Position numbers and translations under genes: made by a program
The notes under the pieces: generated by a model
What the model was told of the DNA's origin: nothing
The model's input: the letters and a program-made list of their open reading frames with translations, nothing else
Databases searched by the model: none
From: an uncultured Acidimicrobiales bacterium
GTDB lineage: Bacteria > Actinomycetota > Acidimicrobiia > Acidimicrobiales > UBA10347
Direction of reading: 5' to 3'
NCBI GenBank assembly: GCA_937941245.1
Contig: CALDYC010000133.1
Location: 1 to 34,983 of the forward strand
Length of the DNA: 34,983 bases
Part shown: positions 17,407 to 24,055 of the stretch, piece by piece
How the letters are laid out: the number at the start of each line of letters is the position of its first letter
Numbering within the stretch: the first letter of the stretch is position 1

Positions 17407-18021
17407 TCATGGCCGTTCGCCGAACTCGGGGCCGACCGTGCGGGTGCGCTTGATCTCCCAGAAGCCGGGCGTCGAAGCACACGCGATGAACCCGTCCCAA
17501 AGTTTGAGGGACTGCGCAGGTGTGGGCACCGCCGAAATGACCGGTCCGAATAACGCGACCCGGTCACCGTTGTCATCATCGAGCGCAACGATTGGTGTGC
17601 CGACATCGTCTCCGGTGAGGGCAAGACCAACCTGCATGCGGGTCGCGATCTCGGCGTCAATCGTGTCGTCGGCCGCAGCGGTTGCAAACCCCCGGTCGAG
17701 CCCGACGGCTTCAAGCGCATCGGCTGGGTCAAAGGAACGGTCCTTGTCGTGGTGGATTCGGCGACCGAACTCCCAATAGAGGGCCTCGATCGCCTCGTCG
17801 CCTTCAGAAGCTCGAACAGCTTCGATCACTCGAAGCAGACCGTGCGTGAACGATGCAACCTTTTCGTAGTCGCTGCCAAATTCGGGATCGTTCTTGAGCA
17901 GCAAGCTGATTGGTTGCCACGTGATCGACAGATCACGATGCGGACGTACCTCATCGACCACCCAACGGGCGGTCACCCAACACCACGGTCAAAGCGGGTC
18001 AACCCAGAACTCGATCTCCAT
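17407..18021 (-). CDS. Predicted selenoprotein: Rv2466c-like DsbA-family reductase with UPWC active site
   Basis: Reading from ATG 18019-18021 (Shine-Dalgarno AAGG 7 nt upstream) gives MEIEFWVDPL, then in-frame TGA at 17989-17991, then PWCWVTARWVVDEV and an open frame to 17407. With the TGA read as selenocysteine the protein is 204 residues with U11-P-W-C14, matching the CPWC site and about 207-residue length of Mycobacterium Rv2466c, a mycothiol-dependent nitroreductase. The C-terminal marks DVGTPIVAL, ALFGPVISAVP and FWEIKRTRT also fit that family. A SECIS-like hairpin follows the TGA. Calling it from the GTG at 17976 would remove the active site. Alternatives are a nonsense mutation or base-call error, made less likely by the neighbouring UGA gene and the hairpin. 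Confidence 0.85.
17956..17974 (-). promoter_or_regulatory. Predicted bacterial SECIS stem-loop in the UPWC gene
   Basis: On the transcript, GACCGCCC (17974-17967) pairs with GGGTGGTC (17963-17956), 8 bp with one G-U, around the loop GTT (17966-17964). Twenty-two nucleotides separate the UGA from the loop, and the first loop base is G. Both fit the usual bacterial SECIS rules (loop about 16-37 nt downstream, G among the first loop bases), where SelB binds. Confidence 0.7.
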
Positions 18022-18077
18022 CCACCCACCTTAAGGCCCCCAGCACGAGCGACACCGGGCAGGGTGTGATCTGAGAT

Positions 18078-18377
18078 TCAGATCTCGCATGCGCCGCCGG
18101 TGCCGTCGTCGAAGTCGACCGTCAGCCGTTTGCGAATCGATCCGCTCACGTCGACCCGCATGGATTGCGCCATTCCGACAAGTTTCGGAGACATGAGAAT
18201 GCGGAAGTCCTCATGACGTACCCGGCGATACGGGGCGAGGTTCTTACCTTTGACATTGGTGTCGACCGACACCTCAGCGACTTTGCCTCAACCAACCGGT
18301 TTGATGAAGTCGATCGCCATGGTTCCGCCTCGTTTGGCAAGCAGGCGTTCGGCCTCGGATGTGATCTCAATTTTCAT
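18078..18377 (-). CDS. Predicted selenoprotein: HesB-like CC/Se-motif family protein
   Basis: Small protein of 99 residues if one in-frame TGA (18288-18290, codon 30) is read as selenocysteine. The start ATG 18375-18377 follows a GAGG Shine-Dalgarno. The N-terminus MKIEITSEAERLLAKRGG and IDFIKPVG precede U30; after it come KVAEVSVDTNV, KNLAPYRRV and FRILMSPKL. This matches the pattern of the IscA/HesB-like CC/Se-motif (seleno)protein family as I remember it, where Sec or Cys sits in a Gly-rich motif after GGxxxID; the second Cys of that motif is Gly here. The protein ends GGACEI. Function of the family is not established. The gene is 56 bp upstream of the UPWC gene, same strand. Confidence 0.82.
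18258..18273 (-). promoter_or_regulatory. Predicted bacterial SECIS stem-loop in the HesB-like gene
   Basis: GGTGTC (18273-18268) pairs perfectly with GACACC (18263-18258) around the tetraloop GGTC (18267-18264). The loop begins 21 nt after the UGA and starts with GG, close to the geometry of the second UGA gene downstream and consistent with a SelB-binding element. Confidence 0.68.
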
Positions 18378-18383
18378 GACCAA

Positions 18384-18451
18384 CCTCGTTCATTGACAAA
18401 CCCCGTTCATTGACAAGCCTCGTTCATTGACAAGCCCCGTTCATTCACAAA
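18384..18451. repeat. Four 17-bp tandem repeats upstream of the HesB-like gene
   Basis: Four head-to-tail 17-bp units of the form CCYCGTTCATTGACAAR occupy 18384-18400, 18401-18417, 18418-18434 and 18435-18451; the last has C for G in TTGAC. On the minus strand each carries TTGTCAATGAACG(A/G)GG, and the copy nearest the gene supplies its GAGG Shine-Dalgarno. There are no spacers, so this is not a CRISPR. It could be a multi-copy protein-binding site, a set of translation-start-like modules, or slippage. Confidence 0.9.
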
Positions 18452-18496
18452 CATCATGTTTGACGAAACTCGATCATCGGCACCTTGGCCCAATAC

Positions 18497-18518
18497 GGGC
18501 TTCTTGCAGGTGAAACCC
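18497..18518 (-). terminator. Possible stem-loop after hemY
   Basis: GGGCTTC (18497-18503) pairs with GAAACCC (18512-18518), 7 bp with one G-U and an 8-nt loop, 25 bp after the hemY stop on the minus strand. No T-run follows. With the tandem repeats this fills most of the 165-bp gap between hemY and the HesB-like gene. Confidence 0.3.
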
Positions 18519-18542
18519 GCTGGCGGCGTCGGTGCTTCCCGT

Positions 18543-19943
18543 TTAGTCAAGCAGATGAAGCACGGCTTCGACCGCGGCCGATCGACCCTGGTCAATACAC
18601 GCCGGAATACCGATGCCCCGATACGACATGCCGGTGAGGAATATGCCGTCGGGGTTGAGGTCCCCTTCGGCTTGAGCGACACGATCCAGGTGGCCCGGCA
18701 CATACTGCGGAAACGCATCGGGCCAACGCGAGATGCGCGTTGCGACGGGTTCGGCTTCGATCCCGGCGGCAGTCCGCAGATCAGATCGCACGACATCGAG
18801 CAGTTCGGCATCGTCGAGTTCGGGAGTGACCTGATCACCTGCGTGGCCAACAGAAATACGGAGCACCACGTTGCCGTCGACCCCTCGGAGATGGGGCCAC
18901 TTCGATGAGGAATACGAACAGGCCGTGATCGTGAGCTCGCCGCCGCGAGGCACCAGGAAACCGCTGAGCGATGCATCGGGCGAGAAGGCGTCACCATCGA
19001 ACACCAACGTGATGAGCGCAACCGAAACCATCGGCACCGAAGCAAGCCGCTCGGCAGCATCGGGCCAAGCCCAAACCAGCCGAGCTGCGACATCGGCCGG
19101 GCATGCGAGCACGACCGCATCGGCGTGATAGGTCGTGCCGTGCGCGGTATCAAGTCGCAACCGGTCACCGTCGTGGGTCACACCTGTCACCGTTACTGCA
19201 GTCGTGATGTGGTCAGCGAGGCGGAGTTTCAGCTCGTCGATCATGATGCCCACACCGCCCTCGAACGAGTGAAACACCGGCGCATCGGACCGACGCTGTG
19301 CAGCCATGTTCTGCAGGGCCCGAACCAGGCTCGGGTCGGACTGTGCGGCCGCGAGAATTTGTGGCGATGACGCGTGCACTGACAGTTCGTCGGTATCGCC
19401 AGCATTGATCGCCCCGAGTAACGGATCGACAAGAGCGGTGTGGATTCGATCACCGAGACGGCGCCGAACAAGCGAGCCAATCGTGTCATCATCACGTACC
19501 GGGTCAGGTGCCGTTCGGGCTAGGTCGAGCTCTACGCGATCTCGCGCCTCGGCACCCAACAGTGCCTCGACCGCGTCGGGAGCGAGCGGGATGCCGAGCA
19601 CGTTCGGTTGCGGCAGGGCCATGAGCGAATCGCCTGTCCAGATCTCTGCGTGACGAGCTGCGGGCGAGATCAACAGGTGGGACAAGCCAAGTTCTTCGGC
19701 AAGGCGAATGCCATGCGGGACTCGAGCGAGGAACGCGTCTGCAGCCTCGTCAACCAGCCGACCACCAATCTCGGTGGCGCCGATCTTGCCGCCAACGTCT
19801 GGCTCCTGCTCGAGAAGCTGGACCGGAACGCCGTCGTTGTGCAGCTGCCATGCAGCGGCAAGTCCGCTGATTCCGCCGCCGACGACGATCACGCTTCCGA
19901 CATCGGCGCGATCTATCGCGGCCCTGCGGCTCGCTGCGGTCAC
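18543..19943 (-). CDS. hemY: Coproporphyrinogen/protoporphyrinogen oxidase HemY
   Basis: FAD enzyme of 466 residues that oxidises the porphyrinogen ring in haem synthesis; in actinobacteria this homologue normally acts as coproporphyrinogen III oxidase (CgoX). The dinucleotide fold is IVVGGGISGLAAAWQL near residues 18-33 with the LLEQEPDVGGKIG continuation, and the C-terminal flavin segment is GMSYRGIGIPACIDQG. The GTG start overlaps the hemE stop by 4 bp (GTGA), so translation is coupled. No hemQ follows; instead two UGA-containing genes lie downstream on the same strand. Confidence 0.95.
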   Translation of the reverse strand: MTAASRRAAIDRADVGSVIVVGGGISGLAAAWQLHNDGVPVQLLEQEPDVGGKIGATEIGGRLVDEAADAFLARVPHGIRLAEELGLSHLLISPAARHAEIWTGDSLMALPQPNVLGIPLAPDAVEALLGAEARDRVELDLARTAPDPVRDDDTIGSLVRRRLGDRIHTALVDPLLGAINAGDTDELSVHASSPQILAAAQSDPSLVRALQNMAAQRRSDAPVFHSFEGGVGIMIDELKLRLADHITTAVTVTGVTHDGDRLRLDTAHGTTYHADAVVLACPADVAARLVWAWPDAAERLASVPMVSVALITLVFDGDAFSPDASLSGFLVPRGGELTITACSYSSSKWPHLRGVDGNVVLRISVGHAGDQVTPELDDAELLDVVRSDLRTAAGIEAEPVATRISRWPDAFPQYVPGHLDRVAQAEGDLNPDGIFLTGMSYRGIGIPACIDQGRSAAVEAVLHLLD

Positions 19944-20986
19944 TGGCCGCCGAGGTGCGCTTCGGCGTGGACCAACTCAACGACTCGTTCAAGGATTGCG
20001 GGGTCAGTTTCGGGGAGCACGCCGTGGCCAAGATTGAAGATCCAACCGGGTTCGCCGGCGTTCTGGGCGATCACTCGCCGCACCGCGTCGGCGACCGCTG
20101 GCCACTGCGCCAGGCACAGCACCGGGTCGAGGTTGCCCTGAATGATCGAGTCAGGTCCGAGTCGTTGCCGCGCTACATCGAGCGGCACGAGCCAATCAAC
20201 GCCCACGACATCAGCTCCGGCCGCACGCATGAGCGCCAGCAGTTCGCCGGTGTTGATGCCGAAGTGAATGCGTGGCACCCCAAGTGGAGCGACCGCTTCG
20301 AAGATCTTTTGGCTAGCCGGAAGCACGTAACGCTCATACATGTCAGGCGAGAGGCACCCGGCCCAACTGTCGAATACCTGCACTGCCGAAGCGCCATTGG
20401 CAACTTGCGAGGTCAGCGAAACGATCGCCATGTCCGCCAGGCGGTCGAGAATCGACGTGAACAGCTCCGGAGCGTCGAGCATCATCGACTTGGTTCGGGC
20501 CTTGTTCTTGGACGGGCCGCCCTCGATGAGATAGCTCGCGACAGTGAATGGAGCCCCCGCGAATCCGATCAGCGGGATGTCGTGTTCGGCCACCAGGTTC
20601 CGGATCGTTTCGAGCACATACGGCGTGTCAGCCTCGGGGTCGAGCGGACGCAGCCGCCGCAGATCATCAGCACTCGTAATGGGTTTCTCAGCTACGGGAC
20701 CGACACCAGGCTTGATGTCAATGCCAAATCCAATGGCATGCACAGGGGTCACAATGTCGCTGAACAAAATCGCCGCATCGACGCCATAGCGACGCACTGG
20801 TTGAAGCGTGATCTCGGTCGCGAGATCGGGGTTTGCGATCGCCGTGTTGATCGACCCGTCGCCACGGACCGCTCGATATTCGGGCAGCGATCGGCCTGCC
20901 TGGCGCATGAACCAGACAGGCACACGTTCGGTGGGCTCGCGGCGACAGGTCGCCAAGAACGCTGAGGACTGCGGATCAAACGGCAT
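19940..20986 (-). CDS. hemE: Uroporphyrinogen decarboxylase
   Basis: Cytosolic enzyme of 348 residues that removes four carboxyl groups from uroporphyrinogen III to give coproporphyrinogen III. The signatures are VWFMRQAGRSLPEYRAVRGD (positions about 24-43), AAILFSDIVTP and IGFAGAPFTVASYLIEG, with VFDSWAGCLSP in the middle. ATG 20986 lies 8 nt after TACCGT (20995-21000), which may be a -10 for a nearly leaderless transcript, although the HAD gene ends only 23 bp upstream and could be cotranscribed. hemY follows with a 4-bp overlap. Confidence 0.97.
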   Translation of the reverse strand: MPFDPQSSAFLATCRREPTERVPVWFMRQAGRSLPEYRAVRGDGSINTAIANPDLATEITLQPVRRYGVDAAILFSDIVTPVHAIGFGIDIKPGVGPVAEKPITSADDLRRLRPLDPEADTPYVLETIRNLVAEHDIPLIGFAGAPFTVASYLIEGGPSKNKARTKSMMLDAPELFTSILDRLADMAIVSLTSQVANGASAVQVFDSWAGCLSPDMYERYVLPASQKIFEAVAPLGVPRIHFGINTGELLALMRAAGADVVGVDWLVPLDVARQRLGPDSIIQGNLDPVLCLAQWPAVADAVRRVIAQNAGEPGWIFNLGHGVLPETDPAILERVVELVHAEAHLGGQ

Positions 20987-20994
20987 TGCCGCTC

Positions 20995-21000
20995 ACGGTA
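20995..21000 (-). promoter_or_regulatory. Candidate -10 box for hemE
   Basis: Minus-strand TACCGT lies 8 nt before the hemE ATG. The same hexamer at the same spacing precedes the HAD gene start. Confidence 0.35.
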
Positions 21001-21009
21001 CTGGCGACT

Positions 21010-21810
21010 TCAGCTGAGTTGAGCTGACATGCCAAGTGCCTGGACCAAGCCGTCATTGGTCACCGTGGCAACAACATGACGAGCGGCCACCAGGACTTCG
21101 CGTGCAGCGTTGCCCATCGCAACACCGTGACCGACAGAGCGAATGGCTTCGAGATCGTTCAAGCCGTCGCCGACCATCATCACCTGGTCGACGTCGATCC
21201 CGATTCGGCCAGCAACCGTCGCGATTGCCGATGCCTTCGAAATGCCCGGGCTGGTACAGGACACGAACGCAATGCCTGGCATGCCCGGCGCAGTGGCGTG
21301 TACGACTTCGGCGTCGTGACCTGTCATCTCGGCATTGACCCAGTCGAGTACCTCGAGCGGCACAACGAACTGCAATCGCACGATCGCTGATCGCAGCGTG
21401 TTGCGCTCACGGACCACATGGTCAACCCCAAGAAGCTTGGCGTGGTCGAGCGCCAGGTCAACGGCGCTATCGACCGTGTAGTCATCGACTGAGTAGTACT
21501 CGATCACCCAGCCGTGACGATCGGCGATCTCGGCGCAGGCATCGACTACCTGCGGCGCCAAGGGGTTGGTGACGGTCTCGTTCGAACCAGCGTGCACGAT
21601 CGCCGCGCCGTTGTGGAAAATGTGCCATCCGTCAGGGTCGAGCCGGCGGGCGAAGTCCATGGTCGGACCAAACGCCCCCCTCCCGGTCGACAGCGAGAGG
21701 TGCTGACCACGCGCAGTTGCCTGTTCGGCCGCCCGCCACACGCCTTCGGTCGGTTCGTGCGACGGTCCGACGAGCGTGCCGTCGACGTCGATGCAGACAA
21801 GAGGAAGCAC
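21010..21810 (-). CDS. HAD-superfamily (Cof-type) phosphatase
   Basis: Cytosolic hydrolase of 266 residues. Motif I is VCIDVDGTLVG with nucleophile Asp8 and Asp10, motif II is LSLSTGRG, and motif IV is VGDGLNDLEAI followed by GHGVAMGNA, the typical C2-cap Cof layout for sugar-phosphate or phosphorylated-metabolite phosphatases. The frame is open far upstream, but the domain begins at once after the GTG at 21810, and TACCGT lies 8 nt before it (21819-21824), so I place the start there. It faces the HelR/HelD-like gene across 132 bp. Substrate unknown. Confidence 0.9.
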   Translation of the reverse strand: MLPLVCIDVDGTLVGPSHEPTEGVWRAAEQATARGQHLSLSTGRGAFGPTMDFARRLDPDGWHIFHNGAAIVHAGSNETVTNPLAPQVVDACAEIADRHGWVIEYYSVDDYTVDSAVDLALDHAKLLGVDHVVRERNTLRSAIVRLQFVVPLEVLDWVNAEMTGHDAEVVHATAPGMPGIAFVSCTSPGISKASAIATVAGRIGIDVDQVMMVGDGLNDLEAIRSVGHGVAMGNAAREVLVAARHVVATVTNDGLVQALGMSAQLS

Positions 21811-21818
21811 AGGGCCGC

Positions 21819-21824
21819 ACGGTA
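21819..21824 (-). promoter_or_regulatory. Candidate -10 box for the HAD gene
   Basis: Minus-strand TACCGT 8 nt before GTG 21810; supports the short start chosen for this gene. Nothing else is recognisable in the divergent gap 21811-21942. Confidence 0.35.
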
Positions 21825-21942
21825 CACAACGCTGGCGACCTCGGAGACTTGTCGAACGGGCTGGCATGGGCAGGCATCGTCGCCTGAGCGCACCCCTACG
21901 CTGGTGTACCCCCCAAATCGAGCACTGCGGGTTGTGCGCGCT

Positions 21943-23997
21943 ATGAGCGAGACTGAACATCCAGACTTCGACGCTGAGCGAGAACACATCGAGCGCGCCT
22001 ACGCACGCCTCGATCTGTCGCGCAGTGCCGCCGAGTCCATCACCGACAACGTCGAGTCACATGCGGGCGGGACCCACCAGGCCCGATACGAGCGGGACGT
22101 GCTCGCGGACAAAGTCCGGTCCCGTCTCGAGGACCTCGATATCGGTGACCAATCGCTCGTATTCGGGCGGATCGACCTTGAGGGCGATGAATATTTCCAC
22201 ATTGGTCGGGTCGCGGTGTTTGACGAAGATCGCAACCCTCTTGTCGTCGACTGGCGCGCGCCGATCGCCGAATCGTTCTACCGCGCGACCGGTCGACAGA
22301 CCATGGGTTTGCGGCGGCGACGACACTTCATCACTCGCTTGCGTGAGCTGCTCGGAATCGAGGACGAACACTTCGACGCTGACCGGGTGCCCTCAACCTC
22401 TGGCCTCAAGGGAGAACGAACACTCATCGCTTCGCTCGAAGGCGCCCGTTCGGGCCGCCTCGGCGACATCGTTGGCACGATCCAGGGCGAGCAGGACGAG
22501 ATCATCCGCGCCGATCAGCACGGCATTGTGTTGGTTCAAGGCGGTCCCGGAACCGGCAAGACCGTGGTCGCGCTGCACCGCGCTGCCTATCTGCTGTACA
22601 CCCATCGGTTCCCAATGGCTGGCCAAGGTGTGCTCGTCATTGGGCCGAATCGCCTGTTTCTGACCTATATCGAACAGGTGCTTCCGTCGCTTGGAGAAGT
22701 CGGGGTCGAGCTGGCAGTCCTCGGAGACTTCGTGCCCGACACTCGCATTCGCGGCGCCGACGCCGACGGCGTTGCCCGCATCAAGGGCGACCTGAACATG
22801 GCCAAGGTGTTGCGTCGAGCACTTCGTCAGCGTGAACGTCCGCTCGCCGAAGATCTGGTGATCGCGTACGGCGTGCAGCGACTTCGATTGACGGTCGAGC
22901 AGAGCCGAGAGCTGATCGCCACCACCCGTCGCCGCTCTCGCTTCCACAATCACGGACGCAAGTTTTTCGTCGAAGGGTTCTATGCGGCGCTGGCGGCGAG
23001 TGGACGGTACGAGGTTGAGATCGAGGAACTCATCGACAACCTCGAATCGACCGAGGCCGTCCGTATGGCCCTTGAACGCATGTGGCCCGTGCTCTCCCCA
23101 ACCGAACTTCTGCACGACCTGTACGGGTCCAAAGCACTGCTCAAAGCTGCCGGCGGCGAGTGGTTCGGCGACGCAATCGAAGCCCTGCACATTCCGCGTT
23201 CGGATCACAGCGAAGTCATCTGGACAAGCCACGACGTGCCGCTACTCGACGAGGCGTATCAGCTACTGGGGCCGCGCTCGGGCAAGACGTCCGAGCATGA
23301 GCTTCGAACCTATGGTCACATCGTGATCGACGAGGCCCAAGACCTGTCACCAATGCAACTGCAGATGATCGCTCGTCGGTCGTTGAACGGGTCGATGACG
23401 ATTGTCGGCGACATTGCTCAGGCAACCAGCGCGTGGGCACACGATGGCTGGGACAGCGTGCTCAAACATTTGCCGACACACAAGGGTGTCGAGACCCGCG
23501 AGCTCACGGTCGGCTACCGGCTTCCGGGACCGCTCATCGACCTTGCCGCGACCGTGCTCGCCAAAGCGATGCCTGGGCTTACGCCGCCCGTTGCGGTTCG
23601 GGCTGACGGCGATCCCCCTCGATTCGTTGTGACATCACCTGAGCGATTCGGCACAGACCTTGCCGCGGCGATTGCGACTGAACGCGAAGCGATTGGTTCT
23701 GGCAACATCGCCGTCATTGCCGCCACCGGAGCAGTCGAGGACATATCGGGCTTCTTGACCGACGCTGGCATCGAACACGGACTGGCGTACGCGGGAGCAC
23801 TCGAACGCGAGGTGTCGATCATTCCGGTGTCGATGGTCAAGGGCATCGAGATCGATGCTGCGATTGTCATCGAACCCGATTCGATCGTCGCCCAGGAACC
23901 GCAGGGCATGCGGTCGCTGTACGTGGCCATCACCCGTGCGACCCGGCGACTAACGATCATCGATACCGGCAACACGGCACAGGTGTTGCACACCTGA
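21943..23997 (+). CDS. HelR/HelD-like RNA polymerase-recycling ATPase (UvrD-like)
   Basis: SF1 motor of 684 residues. An N-terminal helical arm (DFDAEREHIERAYARLDLSR) and the VDWRAPIAESFYRATG segment are typical of HelD-class factors that free stalled or drug-bound RNA polymerase. Walker A is QGGPGTGKT, the Walker B/DEAQD box is IVIDEAQDLSPMQLQMIARR, and the C-terminal motif is LYVAITRATRRL. Actinobacterial relatives (HelR) give rifampicin tolerance; that role is family knowledge only. ATG 21943 is chosen because upstream frame is unrelated and overlaps the divergent HAD gene. It ends within a repeated 17-bp sequence. Confidence 0.9.
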   Translation: MSETEHPDFDAEREHIERAYARLDLSRSAAESITDNVESHAGGTHQARYERDVLADKVRSRLEDLDIGDQSLVFGRIDLEGDEYFHIGRVAVFDEDRNPLVVDWRAPIAESFYRATGRQTMGLRRRRHFITRLRELLGIEDEHFDADRVPSTSGLKGERTLIASLEGARSGRLGDIVGTIQGEQDEIIRADQHGIVLVQGGPGTGKTVVALHRAAYLLYTHRFPMAGQGVLVIGPNRLFLTYIEQVLPSLGEVGVELAVLGDFVPDTRIRGADADGVARIKGDLNMAKVLRRALRQRERPLAEDLVIAYGVQRLRLTVEQSRELIATTRRRSRFHNHGRKFFVEGFYAALAASGRYEVEIEELIDNLESTEAVRMALERMWPVLSPTELLHDLYGSKALLKAAGGEWFGDAIEALHIPRSDHSEVIWTSHDVPLLDEAYQLLGPRSGKTSEHELRTYGHIVIDEAQDLSPMQLQMIARRSLNGSMTIVGDIAQATSAWAHDGWDSVLKHLPTHKGVETRELTVGYRLPGPLIDLAATVLAKAMPGLTPPVAVRADGDPPRFVVTSPERFGTDLAAAIATEREAIGSGNIAVIAATGAVEDISGFLTDAGIEHGLAYAGALEREVSIIPVSMVKGIEIDAAIVIEPDSIVAQEPQGMRSLYVAITRATRRLTIIDTGNTAQVLHT

Positions 23998-24021
23998 AGG
24001 TGACGGTGTTGCACACCTGAA
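23982..24021 (+). repeat. Direct repeat across the helR/helD-like stop codon
   Basis: GGTGTTGCACACCTGAA occurs at 23982-23998 and again at 24005-24021, a 23-bp period. Each copy contains a small hairpin GGTGT-TGC-ACACC. The first copy holds the stop codon (23995-23997); the second is in the gap before lhr. Confidence 0.85.
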
Positions 24022-24043
24022 ACAACGGGCGCTCGTGCGGACG

Positions 24044-24049
24044 TAGGGT
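24044..24049 (+). promoter_or_regulatory. Candidate leaderless -10 box for lhr
   Basis: TAGGGT lies exactly 6 nt before the lhr GTG at 24056, so the transcript may start at the initiation codon. Confidence 0.42.
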
Positions 24050-24055
24050 CAACAG

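Noticed and set aside
17407-17976. Ordinary gene starting at GTG 17976
   Set aside because: This start lies 3' of the TGA and begins after the PWC of the active site, has no ribosome-binding site, and leaves unexplained the matching N-terminus with a Shine-Dalgarno upstream.
18068-18084. Terminator between the two UGA genes
   Set aside because: There is a 6-bp stem over the stop codon of the first gene, but it is short and lacks a T-run.
18384-18451. CRISPR array
   Set aside because: The 17-bp units are contiguous with no spacers and no cas genes nearby.
18407-19168. Long minus-strand frame overlapping hemY
   Set aside because: It is out of frame with hemY, has no recognisable domain, and its composition is that of a shadow frame.
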